Shown: one piece after another, positions 1 through 6,685 of the stretch
Layout: every line of letters begins with the position of its first letter
Numbering within the stretch: position 1 is the first letter of the stretch
Assembly: GCA_964445745.1 (NCBI GenBank)
Contig: CAYULU010000052.1
Location: forward strand, 1 to 7,402
Direction: 5' to 3'
From: UBA1443 sp964445745
GTDB taxonomy: Bacteria > Omnitrophota > Omnitrophia > Omnitrophales > Aquincolibacteriaceae
Length of the DNA stretch: 7,402 bases
The notes under the pieces: generated by a model
Seen by the model: the letters and a program-made list of their open reading frames with translations, nothing else
Database searches by the model: none
Told to the model about the DNA's origin: nothing
Made by a program: the position numbers and the translations under genes

Positions 1-37
1 TAAAACCGGAAGCTTTCTCCCGGTCAAAAGGATTTCA

Positions 38-976
38 ATGACTCAAAAGCTCAAAGTAGGCGTTGTCGGGATCGGACACCTTGGCAAAGAACACGCCAGA
101 ATTTACAGCCAGCTCGCAGGATGTGATCTGGTAGGAATTTCAGACCTCGATCCCGCCAAAGAAGACAAGGCGAGGGAGTTTAAAACAGCTTTCTATCACG
201 ACTACCAAGATCTTCTCGATAAAGTCCAGGCAGTCAGCATCGCCACCCCGACCTTCACTCACTACCAGGTTGCAAAAGAATTCCTTAAAGCCGGCATTCA
301 TGTCCTGGTCGAAAAGCCGATTACTCTCAAACTCGAAGAAGCTGACGAATTAATCGAACTTTCTCAGAAAAATCGTTGCGCCCTGCAAGTCGGACACCTT
401 GAGCGCCACAATCCTGGGTTTAAACGGGTCCAGGAAATCGCGAAAAACACCCGCTTTCTTGAAATTCATCGTCTGGGTCCGTTTACCGGCAGAATCAATG
501 ATTGCGGCGTGGTGCTGGATCTTATGATCCATGATCTGGATATCGTTCTCGGACTCGTGGGATCCGAAGTCGCGAGCTTTGATGCGCTCGGGGTCAATGT
601 CCTGACTCCTTTTGAAGATATCGCTAATGTCCGATTAAAATTTAAAAACGGGGCCATCGCAAACATTACGGCATCGCGTCTAACCTTCGAAAAACAGCGC
701 AAGATTCGCATTTTTCAGGAAGACGCTTATATCTCCCTTGATTACGGAGCACAAACCGGCAGAATCATCCGGAAAGTCGGGAATCAGATTTCCCAGGAGG
801 ATGTTTTGATAGAAAAGGCCGAACCTCTCAAAGAAGAGATCCGCTTTTTCCTCGACGGCATTACCTCAGGGAAAAGCATCGGAAAACCCGACACCGCGGC
901 ACGAAACGCACTCGCCCTCGCGATCGAAATCGTCAGGGTCATCCAGGAAAACCAGCCCAAACCGGCGACAAAATAA
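38..976 (+). CDS. Gfo/Idh/MocA family NAD(P)-dependent oxidoreductase, candidate UDP-GlcNAc 3-dehydrogenase (GnnA-like)
   Basis: This is a 312-residue cytoplasmic oxidoreductase of normal family length. The N-terminal Rossmann fold shows a nucleotide-binding GIGHLG at residues 11-16 and an acidic strand end (SDLD, 35-38). The family EKP motif is at 92-94, where the lysine is the usual catalytic or cofactor-contact residue. The C-terminal substrate domain carries GHLERHNP at 119-126 and DLMIHDLDI at 161-169, whose Asp and His fit the sugar-binding/catalytic pair of sugar-nucleotide 3-dehydrogenases. The ATG is chosen because AAGGA (28-32) lies 5 bases upstream and the Rossmann strand begins right after it, although the frame stays open to the window edge. 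The stop is 4 bases before lpxB, so the two are almost certainly cotranscribed. In Acidithiobacillus and Leptospira, GnnA oxidises UDP-GlcNAc at C3 for amide-linked lipid A. The same role here is inference from context; another sugar-nucleotide substrate is possible. Confidence 0.88.
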   Translation: MTQKLKVGVVGIGHLGKEHARIYSQLAGCDLVGISDLDPAKEDKAREFKTAFYHDYQDLLDKVQAVSIATPTFTHYQVAKEFLKAGIHVLVEKPITLKLEEADELIELSQKNRCALQVGHLERHNPGFKRVQEIAKNTRFLEIHRLGPFTGRINDCGVVLDLMIHDLDIVLGLVGSEVASFDALGVNVLTPFEDIANVRLKFKNGAIANITASRLTFEKQRKIRIFQEDAYISLDYGAQTGRIIRKVGNQISQEDVLIEKAEPLKEEIRFFLDGITSGKSIGKPDTAARNALALAIEIVRVIQENQPKPATK

Positions 977-980
977 TTTA

Positions 981-2120
981 ATGGCTAAAAAAATCTTCAT
1001 CATTGCCTGTGAAGCCTCTGCCGACCTCCATGGCGCTCATCTGATCCATCAACTTCGGAAGCTTCTTCCGGAATCAGATTTCTGCGGACTGGGTGGAACC
1101 CAGATGCAAAGAGCGGGGGTACGGATTTTTCACGATTTGACCCGGATTTCGGCGTTGGGGTTAGGGGACGTACTAAAAAACTATCTGACCTACCGGAAGA
1201 TTTTTCATGACACAATCCGGCTGATCCAAAAAGAAAAACCCGACATTTTGATTACCATCGACTCGCCTGCCTTCAACCTTCGGCTTGCAAAAAAAATTTC
1301 CAAAATAGTTCCCGTATTTTATTTTATTTCACCTCAACTCTGGGCTTGGGGAAAACGCCGGATCCATATCATTAAAAACCACGTCCGAGAAATGCTCGTG
1401 ATTTTGCCTTTCGAAAAAGATTTTTATGAAAAAGAGGGAGTGTCGGCAAAATTCGTCGGGCATCCTCTGCTCGATTCTATTCCAGAGCTTCCCCCGGCTT
1501 CATTACTTAGGAAAAAAATCGGCATACCGGAAGACAAAAAAGCAATTGGCCTTTTTTCGGGTTCCCGCGAAAAAGAAGTCAGGCGAATTCTACCGCTCAT
1601 GCTCAAGAGCGCGGAACTCATTCAAAAAGAAATGCCCGATACCGTCTTTTTTCTTTCCCGCTCTCCCAACGTTCGAGCAGAAGTGTATCTTGAGGTCTTG
1701 AGAAAATCTCCCATCGCCTATACGGCACCTGATGCTCCGTTCTACGAGCTTGTAAAATCTATGGATTTTGCTTTAGTCACCTCAGGAACTGCCACACTCG
1801 AAACCGCGTTGATCGGTACCCCGTTCTTTCTCCTCTATAAAACCGGTGCATTAACCTACTTCCTCGGGAAGCGGCTTGTGAAAGTTCCCTATCTTGGCCT
1901 TGTGAACCTACTCTCGGGAAACAAGGTCGTCCCTGAATTTATCCAGCAGGACGCTGCCCCTGAAACTATCGCACACGAAGCAAAGGTATTTCTTAATAAC
2001 CCGGAAATTCAAATGAGAATGAAAGATGCCTTTCTGCGCGTTCGAGAAAAACTGGGTGAAAAAGGTGCCAGCGAACGAGCCGCTAGGGAAATTTTTCGAT
2101 ATTTATCGCAAAAACAATAA
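981..2120 (+). CDS. lpxB: lipid-A-disaccharide synthase LpxB
   Basis: A 379-residue GT19-family glycosyltransferase of full expected length. It joins UDP-2,3-diacylglucosamine and lipid X (2,3-diacylglucosamine 1-phosphate) with release of UDP to give the beta-1,6 disaccharide of lipid A, at the inner face of the cytoplasmic membrane. Recognisable family blocks run in order. They are an N-terminal EASADLHGAHL (11-21), a FISPQLWAW block in the first half, VGHPLLD, a GSREKEVRR block, TSGTATLETAL in the UDP-binding half, and near the C-terminus NLLSGNKVVPEFIQ. Two otherwise very conserved positions differ: the usual GEASGD reads CEASAD (residues 10-15), and the usual PGSR reads SGSR. No Shine-Dalgarno is seen before the ATG, and the upstream stop is only 4 bases away, so translational coupling with the oxidoreductase is likely. 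Identity is firm; the effect of the substitutions on activity is unknown. No convincing rho-independent terminator follows in the 196-base convergent gap. Confidence 0.96.
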   Translation: MAKKIFIIACEASADLHGAHLIHQLRKLLPESDFCGLGGTQMQRAGVRIFHDLTRISALGLGDVLKNYLTYRKIFHDTIRLIQKEKPDILITIDSPAFNLRLAKKISKIVPVFYFISPQLWAWGKRRIHIIKNHVREMLVILPFEKDFYEKEGVSAKFVGHPLLDSIPELPPASLLRKKIGIPEDKKAIGLFSGSREKEVRRILPLMLKSAELIQKEMPDTVFFLSRSPNVRAEVYLEVLRKSPIAYTAPDAPFYELVKSMDFALVTSGTATLETALIGTPFFLLYKTGALTYFLGKRLVKVPYLGLVNLLSGNKVVPEFIQQDAAPETIAHEAKVFLNNPEIQMRMKDAFLRVREKLGEKGASERAAREIFRYLSQKQ

Positions 2121-2292
2121 TCCCCAAGAAAGATCCTCTCGAATTTTAACCCCTTTATTGTCCAAGAATTTCGGGAATAAAAAATGAGCGTGCAAAGTCG
2201 ATTTGATAATTGAGCGGATCTGGAAATACAGGGGCCTAGGAAGACTTAAATCTTTAATCACTGCCGTCCGATTTTACAGCGAAGACTCCCAG

Positions 2293-2331
2293 AAAAATTC
2301 CGGAAAAAGAACGAGATCAGGATTTTTCCGG
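2293..2331 (-). terminator. rho-independent terminator of the TIGR04073-like gene, overlapping its stop codon
   Basis: On the minus strand CCGGAAAAA (2331-2323) and TTTTTCCGG (2308-2300) form a perfect 9-bp stem around a 14-base loop. The stem is followed by AA and five U residues (2297-2293). The gene's TGA (2319-2317) lies in the loop, so the stem begins inside the last codons. On the plus strand the hairpin is not followed by a U tract, so it is unlikely to terminate lpxB. Confidence 0.65.
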
Positions 2332-2664
2332 TAAATGTTGCCAGGCAAACTCAGGTTTGAGGATGGGCCGATAATTCGCAGGGTACGGCACAGGGAAAGT
2401 TACCATTTCATAGGCCCCAGTCAGCGCCCTTCCCACCATAAAACAGGTGCCCCGGCCTAACCCCGCCACCCAACTTGGAGGAAAAGTATCGTTGCTTTTT
2501 TCTTTCGAAAGTTCGTTCGAAACTTCAATCGGAGAAAGGGCAATATTGAGAAAACCACGCTGGAGTTTACGCAACATCGTCCCCTCACTTTCGATCTCCG
2601 CCGCCTGAACAACCGCCGAACCAGCCAAGAGAGACACCAAGAGGACTCGAATTATCTTTTTCAT
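2317..2664 (-). CDS. small secreted protein, exosortase-associated TIGR04073-like
   Basis: A 115-residue protein with a clear Sec signal peptide: a KK N-terminus, a hydrophobic core (about 6-18) and a VQA cleavage site around residue 21, leaving a mature protein of about 94 residues. The mature part has RKLQRGFLNIALSPIEV followed by a Gly-rich stretch and GAYEMVTFPVPYPANYRP. I recognise this as the pattern of the TIGR04073 putative exosortase-associated family (typically KLGRG...N...G..E, then TFP.P..Y.P). Members occur in Gram-negatives with exosortase, mostly the PVC group and Omnitrophota; their molecular function is unknown. No PEP-CTERM sorting tail or further membrane segment is visible. 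Residence in the periplasm or at the outer membrane is inferred. No Shine-Dalgarno precedes the ATG, but the signal peptide fixes the start. It lies 130 bases downstream of glnN, with a weak terminator and its own possible promoter between, so it is probably a separate transcript. Confidence 0.8.
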   Translation of the reverse strand: MKKIIRVLLVSLLAGSAVVQAAEIESEGTMLRKLQRGFLNIALSPIEVSNELSKEKSNDTFPPSWVAGLGRGTCFMVGRALTGAYEMVTFPVPYPANYRPILKPEFAWQHLPEKS

Positions 2665-2673
2665 AGTGCGGAT

Positions 2674-2702
2674 ACTTTAACATTACAAAATAGCCCAGGC
2701 AA
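2674..2702 (-). promoter_or_regulatory. possible sigma-70-type promoter for the TIGR04073-like gene
   Basis: On the minus strand TTGCCT (2702-2697) and TAAAGT (2679-2674) are spaced by 17 bases, each matching 4 of 6 consensus positions. Transcription would begin about 3 bases before the ATG at 2664, giving an almost leaderless mRNA. That agrees with the absence of a Shine-Dalgarno. The match is weak and could be chance. Confidence 0.3.
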
Positions 2703-2737
2703 CTTTTTCTTTAATACTTTGGGGCATTTCACCCTAG

Positions 2738-2760
2738 AAAACGGGAACACATTCACTCCC
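2738..2760 (-). terminator. weak candidate terminator downstream of glnN
   Basis: On the minus strand GGGAGU (2760-2755) can pair with GUUCCC (2748-2743), four Watson-Crick and two G-U pairs around a 6-base loop. It is followed by G and a run of four U (2741-2738). It starts 35 bases after the glnN stop. The stem is short, so it may be partial or non-functional. Confidence 0.35.
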
Positions 2761-2794
2761 TGACTGATTCATTTCGGAGCAGAAAGCGTCCTTA

Positions 2795-4927
2795 TTAGAG
2801 TTTGAAAAGCATATCCGCATAACCGGGAACAGGCCATAGCTCTGAAGGCACGATTTCCTCAAGGGCGTCAATATCCTCCCGCAGATCATTCATCGCCACA
2901 GTAACCTTGTCACGAAAGGCCTCGGCGCGCTTGAGGATGTCTTCAACCTGATGAGCCCTTGCAATGGCAGATTCAAGTTTTTCCAGTTTGTCATTGGCAG
3001 ACTCAAGAAGATCATTGATCTTCTCAAGCAATTCTTTTTGAACCTTCGCCGAAACTGAGACGGCCTTAAGCTGGTGAATGGTTCCGGCCAATCGTTCCGT
3101 GAACTGCATCACCGCGGGGAGATATTGCCGCTTCACCATCTGGACCATTGCCCGGGCCTCGATATTCACGTGCTTGACGTGCCCTTCCAGGTAGATCTCG
3201 TATCGGGAATGTATCTCCTTCTTCGAGAGCACCCCGTATTTACCGAAAAGCTTTTCCGCGACCGGGTTGGCCATGTAACCTAGCGCCTCGACTCCGCTGC
3301 AAATATTCGGCAGACCACGTTTTTTGGCTTCCGCCACCCACTCTTTCGAGTAATTATTACCGTTAAAAATGATACGCCCGTGTTTCCTCATCGCATCCCG
3401 GACAATCGCGGCTGACTCCTTGTTGGTACCGGATTTTCCGGCCTTTTCGAGCCGGGTTGCAATTTCGTCCAGGGATTCTGCCACAATCGTGTTGATCACA
3501 ATACTCGGTCCGGAAATAGAGGCAGAAGAACCCACCATGCGAAATTCAAACTTGTTCCCAGTAAAAGCAAACGGCGACGTACGATTCCTGTCCGTATTAT
3601 CCTTGGGAAAAGCTGGTAAGGTATCCACTCCAATATTCATGACCCTTTGCCCATGATTTTCACTTTTTTTCCCCTGGGCAATCGATTCCAGAATCTCCGT
3701 AAGCTCATCCCCCATAAAAATAGAGACAATGGCCGGAGGGGCTTCATTGGCTCCGAGCCGGAGGTCATTGCCGGGATTACCACAGCTCGCCCGAAGCTTG
3801 TCTGCGTGACGATCCACAGCCATAATCAAGGCACTCACAAAAATCAGAAACTGCTCGTTCTCGTTCGGCGTTTTCCCGGGCTCAAGAAGGTTTTGTCCGT
3901 CATTGGTGGCCAGCGACCAGTTATTGTGTTTCCCCGAACCATTCAGGCCGTCGAAAGGCTTTTCATGCAACAAACACACCAGATCATGCCGAAGCGCGAC
4001 CTTCTGCATGGTTTCCATGACAAGCTGATTGTGATCCGCCGCGATATTGGTCGTCGAAAATATCGGCGCCATTTCATACTGGGCTGGGGCAACTTCATTA
4101 TGTTTGGTTTTGGAGGAAATCCCCATCTTCCAGAGTTCAATATCAAGATCCCGCATGAACGCCGAAATTCTGTCCTTGATGGCACCAAAATACTGATCCT
4201 CCAATTCCTGACCCTTGGGTGAAGCGGCGCCAAAAAGAGTGCGCCCGGAGACAACCAGATCCAGACGCTGATCATAATACTTTTTATCAATCAAAAAATA
4301 TTCCTGTTCAGACCCTACGGTAGATGTCACCCGGGTGACACTCTTGTTGCCAAGTGCTCTCAAAACGCGAACCGCCTGCCTGGAAACAGCTTCCATCGAA
4401 CGAAGGAGCGGTGTTTTCTTATCGAGCGCCTCGCTCGTGTAGGAGCAAAACGCCGTCGGGATGCAGAGCGTAACATTGCCGGAAGCATCTTCCTTAAGAA
4501 AGGCGGGCGAAGTGCAGTCCCAGGCCGTGTAGCCACGGGCCTCAAACGTGGATCGAAGTCCCCCACTCGGGAACGAAGACGCATCCGGCTCTCCCTGGAT
4601 AAGTTGCTTGCCGGAAAATTCCATGATGACCCCGCCATCATCCGTGGTCGAAATAAAGGAGTCATGCTTTTCGGCAGTCCTTCCGGTCAACGGTTGAAAC
4701 CAGTGGGTGTAATGCGTTGCTCCCTTCTCGATTGCCCAGTCTTTCATGGCATTCGCAACCACATTCGCAACATCGGCTGAAAGGGGCAGCCCAAGCTGTA
4801 TCGTTTTCTTGAGCGCTTTGAAAGTCTCTTTAGGGAGTCTTTCCTTCATCGTTTTGTCATTAAAAACATTACACCCAAAAATTTCTGTGACATCAATGAC
4901 TTTACCGGCATATTTTTTATCACGCAT
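2795..4927 (-). CDS. glnN: glutamine synthetase type III (GSIII)
   Basis: A 710-residue protein, the normal size for type III glutamine synthetase and far longer than types I or II. It forms glutamine from glutamate, ammonia and ATP in the cytoplasm as a large oligomer. Visible hallmarks are VFND near 21-24, THYTHWFQPLTG (71-82) and EKHDSF (86-91). Next come GSEQEYFLID (205-214, metal-binding glutamates), HNEVAPAQYEMAP (276-288) and GSGKHNNWSL (330-339, catalytic-loop His). NRTSPFAFTGNKFEFR (448-463) is the ATP/glutamate-site block of GSIII. The C-terminal 110 residues are helical and rich in K and E, and end with ELWPVPGYADMLF, as in the family. The start is well supported: GAGGGGGAG (4939-4931) is a strong Shine-Dalgarno with about 5 bases of spacing. 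Upstream lie an exact sigma-54 promoter and the gene for a sigma-54 activator, so nitrogen-responsive control is likely. The type I adenylylation-site signature was not found. The reading frame is intact. Confidence 0.97.
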   Translation of the reverse strand: MRDKKYAGKVIDVTEIFGCNVFNDKTMKERLPKETFKALKKTIQLGLPLSADVANVVANAMKDWAIEKGATHYTHWFQPLTGRTAEKHDSFISTTDDGGVIMEFSGKQLIQGEPDASSFPSGGLRSTFEARGYTAWDCTSPAFLKEDASGNVTLCIPTAFCSYTSEALDKKTPLLRSMEAVSRQAVRVLRALGNKSVTRVTSTVGSEQEYFLIDKKYYDQRLDLVVSGRTLFGAASPKGQELEDQYFGAIKDRISAFMRDLDIELWKMGISSKTKHNEVAPAQYEMAPIFSTTNIAADHNQLVMETMQKVALRHDLVCLLHEKPFDGLNGSGKHNNWSLATNDGQNLLEPGKTPNENEQFLIFVSALIMAVDRHADKLRASCGNPGNDLRLGANEAPPAIVSIFMGDELTEILESIAQGKKSENHGQRVMNIGVDTLPAFPKDNTDRNRTSPFAFTGNKFEFRMVGSSASISGPSIVINTIVAESLDEIATRLEKAGKSGTNKESAAIVRDAMRKHGRIIFNGNNYSKEWVAEAKKRGLPNICSGVEALGYMANPVAEKLFGKYGVLSKKEIHSRYEIYLEGHVKHVNIEARAMVQMVKRQYLPAVMQFTERLAGTIHQLKAVSVSAKVQKELLEKINDLLESANDKLEKLESAIARAHQVEDILKRAEAFRDKVTVAMNDLREDIDALEEIVPSELWPVPGYADMLFKL

Positions 4928-4952
4928 AAACTCCCCCTCGATTATTTTAAAT

Positions 4953-4978
4953 TGAGAATGGGTAATATTCCCTTCTCA
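4953..4978 (-). promoter_or_regulatory. hairpin in the glnN 5' leader
   Basis: On the minus strand TGAGAAGGG (4978-4970) pairs with CCC (4962-4960) and TTCTCA (4958-4953). This gives a 9-bp stem with a single bulged A (4959) and a 7-base AU-rich loop. It lies between the predicted start of transcription (about 4993) and the Shine-Dalgarno (4939-4931). No U tract follows, so it is not a simple terminator. It could stabilise the mRNA, modulate ribosome access, or act as an operator in DNA form. It does not match any riboswitch I recognise. Confidence 0.45.
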
Positions 4979-5003
4979 TAGAATTTGTACCATGAAACAG
5001 GAC

Positions 5004-5019
5004 TGCAAATCTCGTGCCA
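5004..5019 (-). promoter_or_regulatory. sigma-54 (RpoN) -24/-12 promoter of glnN
   Basis: Read on the minus strand this is TGGCACGAGATTTGCA, an exact match to the sigma-54 consensus TGGCACG-N4-TTGCA. The invariant GG (5018-5017) and GC (5006-5005) are separated by 10 bases as required. Transcription is predicted to begin near the A at 4993, leaving a leader of about 65 bases before the glnN ATG at 4927. The gene immediately upstream encodes a sigma-54 activator, which supports function. Confidence 0.92.
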
Positions 5020-5046
5020 AAAACAAACTTCCGGATATGAATAAAA

Positions 5047-5111
5047 AAAGCACATCTGCCCAAGCAAAGCACATTTTTGTAAAGGGGAAAAGCCTGACAA
5101 CATTTTTGTAA
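5047..5111 (-). repeat. two direct-repeat pairs upstream of the glnN promoter, candidate activator binding sites
   Basis: On the minus strand TTACAAAAATGT occurs twice, at 5111-5100 and 5082-5071 (29 bases apart, start to start). ATGTGCTTT also occurs twice, at 5074-5066 and 5055-5047 (19 bases apart), overlapping the second long copy by four bases. Relative to the predicted start near 4993 they span about -55 to -118, within the range where sigma-54 activators bind. Each long copy contains the small dyad ACA-N4-TGT. No TGT-N10-ACA NifA site is present. Binding by the neighbouring activator is inference. Confidence 0.55.
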
Positions 5112-5118
5112 CGTCAGG
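5081..5118 (-). terminator. candidate terminator/hairpin at the end of the sigma-54 activator gene
   Basis: On the minus strand CCTGAC (5118-5113) and GTCAGG (5098-5093) form a perfect 6-bp stem, with an additional ACA/TGT pairing within the loop. CTTTTCCCCTTT (5092-5081) follows, a pyrimidine tract interrupted by Cs. The activator's TGA (5116-5114) is inside the 5' arm. The interrupted U tract makes termination uncertain. The loop contains one copy of the TTACAAAAATGT repeat, so the element could instead be, or also be, a protein-binding dyad. Confidence 0.4.
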
Positions 5119-6685
5119 AAATTCCGTAGTTTTTAACTTTATACCCCAGGATTCGCTCAGTAACCCCAAGCAACCTGGCGGCCTTTCTCCGGTTTCCGCC
5201 CGTTTTTTGCAATGTTTCTTTGATCATTTTCCGCTCGAGGTTCTCAACGGCTTCAGCCAATCCCCCGGAAGAATCAGCCTCTTTGGGAGTATCGCAAATC
5301 ACAGGAACACTTACCGATACAGGGCGCTCCCTTTGCCCGGGAATCGGGAAAAGTTCCGGCTCAATCGTATCCGATTTACAAAGGATAACGGCTCGTTCGA
5401 TTGCATTTTCAAGTTCCCGGATATTCCCTGGCCAAGCATACCCCATCAAATACTCCATCGCAGTATCTGAAATATACGGGACTTCCTTTCCATTTTCCAT
5501 ACATGATTTTTTTAAAAAATGCGACACAAGAATCGGAATGTCTTCCTTTCGCTCCCGAAGCGGAGGAAGAAAAATAGGGATAACATTCAGGCGATAATAA
5601 AGATCATCCCTGAAATGTCCCTCCCGTACCGCCGCTTCGAGATCACGATTCGTAGCTGCAATAAGCCGGACATTGACTTTCAGTGTCCTCGTCCCCCCCA
5701 CCTTTTCAAATTCCTTTTCCTGTATCACCCGCAACAATTTAACTTGCATGCTTGCCGAAATATCCCCAATCTCATCCAGGAAGAGAGTCCCTCCGCGGGC
5801 CAGCTCAAAACGCCCTGGCTTACTCCCGACTGCGCCGGTAAAAGCTCCTTTTTCATACCCAAAAAGTTCACTCTCAAGCAAGGTTTCCGGCAAAGCGGCA
5901 CACGAAACTTTAATAAACGGCCCTTGAGCCCGATCGCTCGAATAATGAATAGCATGAGCAACAAGCTCCTTCCCGGTACCCGTCTCTCCACGAATAAGAA
6001 TTGTGGTCTTCGACCGACTGACGAGCTCGATCGCAGAATAAACGTCCTTCATCCGTTTCCCTTCCCCGATGATATTGTCGGGACGGAATTTTTTCGCGAG
6101 TTCCATTTTGAGCTCGAGATTTTCCGACTGAAGGCTGGCCTTTTCCCGCTCCCGTTCGCGGTAAGACGATACCGCCTGGGCAATCAAAGAGCTGATCAGT
6201 GTCAGAAGGCGAACATCCTCTTCTAACGCAACATTCACTTCAAATAACCGATCCACACTGAGAGCACCAATCGTCGTCCGCTCAAGTTTGATGGGGACAC
6301 AGATAAAAGCAATTTTACTCTTCTTAAGGTCCCTTCCGCGCGCTCCGGTTCGATTGAGGAACAGAGGTTCTTCCCCAATATTAGGTACCGCGATCGGCTC
6401 TCCCGCTTCCACTACTTTACCGGTAATACCTTCCCCGACACGATAACGCCCTTTCTGGATAGCTTCTTCATCCAGACCGTGAGCAATCTCAATTCCCAGA
6501 TGTTCTCCTTCTGAATCCAGAATAGTCAACGTGCCCCGATGCATGCCCATTTCAGAGTGAAGGATTTCAAGGACCTTTCTCATCCGGTCTTCGAGTGGGT
6601 AAGGGGCATTCATGTGACGGGCAATCTCGTAGAGAGTTTTGAGCTCCTGAATTTTCCGCTCAAGCCCCTGGGGGGGAACGCTCAT
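5114..6685 (-). CDS. NifA-like sigma-54-dependent transcriptional activator (GAF, AAA+, Fis-type HTH)
   Basis: A 523-residue bacterial enhancer-binding protein with a complete three-domain layout. An N-terminal GAF sensor domain (about 15-175) resembles NifA, with LKTLYEIARHMN and RGTLTILD. It is followed by a charged coiled-coil linker (about 175-200). The AAA+ domain shows Walker A GETGTGKE (233-240), the sigma-54 contact loop GAFTGA (280-285), Walker B LFLDEI (301-306), AATNRDL (343-349), FRDDLYYRL (358-366) and WPGNIREL (418-425). After a linker, a Fis-type helix-turn-helix (about 490-520) binds DNA. There is no response-regulator receiver domain, so control is by ligand or partner binding to GAF rather than phosphorylation. 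The start at 6685 has AGAGG about 6 bases upstream. A run of seven C lies at codons 4-6. The gene follows lpxI by 93 bases with no clear terminator between, and precedes glnN, whose sigma-54 promoter is its likely target. No nif genes are present here, so a nitrogen-fixation role is not implied. Confidence 0.93.
   Translation of the reverse strand: MSVPPQGLERKIQELKTLYEIARHMNAPYPLEDRMRKVLEILHSEMGMHRGTLTILDSEGEHLGIEIAHGLDEEAIQKGRYRVGEGITGKVVEAGEPIAVPNIGEEPLFLNRTGARGRDLKKSKIAFICVPIKLERTTIGALSVDRLFEVNVALEEDVRLLTLISSLIAQAVSSYREREREKASLQSENLELKMELAKKFRPDNIIGEGKRMKDVYSAIELVSRSKTTILIRGETGTGKELVAHAIHYSSDRAQGPFIKVSCAALPETLLESELFGYEKGAFTGAVGSKPGRFELARGGTLFLDEIGDISASMQVKLLRVIQEKEFEKVGGTRTLKVNVRLIAATNRDLEAAVREGHFRDDLYYRLNVIPIFLPPLRERKEDIPILVSHFLKKSCMENGKEVPYISDTAMEYLMGYAWPGNIRELENAIERAVILCKSDTIEPELFPIPGQRERPVSVSVPVICDTPKEADSSGGLAEAVENLERKMIKETLQKTGGNRRKAARLLGVTERILGYKVKNYGIS

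Noticed and set aside
1..24. TAA at 1-3 and an ACCGG/CCGGT dyad at 5-24
   Set aside because: The TAA might be the stop of a preceding gene but nothing before it is visible; the 5-bp dyad has no U tract and is too short to call.
2121..2316. Terminator or small gene for the plus strand after lpxB
   Set aside because: Only 4-bp stems were found and no open frame with a credible start; the strong hairpin at 2300-2331 has its U tract on the minus strand.
3647..4222. 191-residue plus-strand open frame
   Set aside because: It lies wholly antisense to glnN, has no recognisable domain, and its composition (many R, H, P) is that of a shadow frame.
5071..5111. Classical NifA site TGT-N10-ACA upstream of glnN
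   Set aside because: Both TGT triplets on the plus strand were checked; the bases 10 further on are AGC and AAT, not ACA.
4942..5169. 75-residue minus-strand open frame between the activator and glnN
   Set aside because: It overlaps the activator's HTH codons in another frame and runs across the sigma-54 promoter and the repeats; no family resemblance.
5519..6226. 235-residue plus-strand open frame
   Set aside because: It is antisense to the AAA+/GAF region of the activator, which is clearly the real gene; no domain or Shine-Dalgarno is seen.
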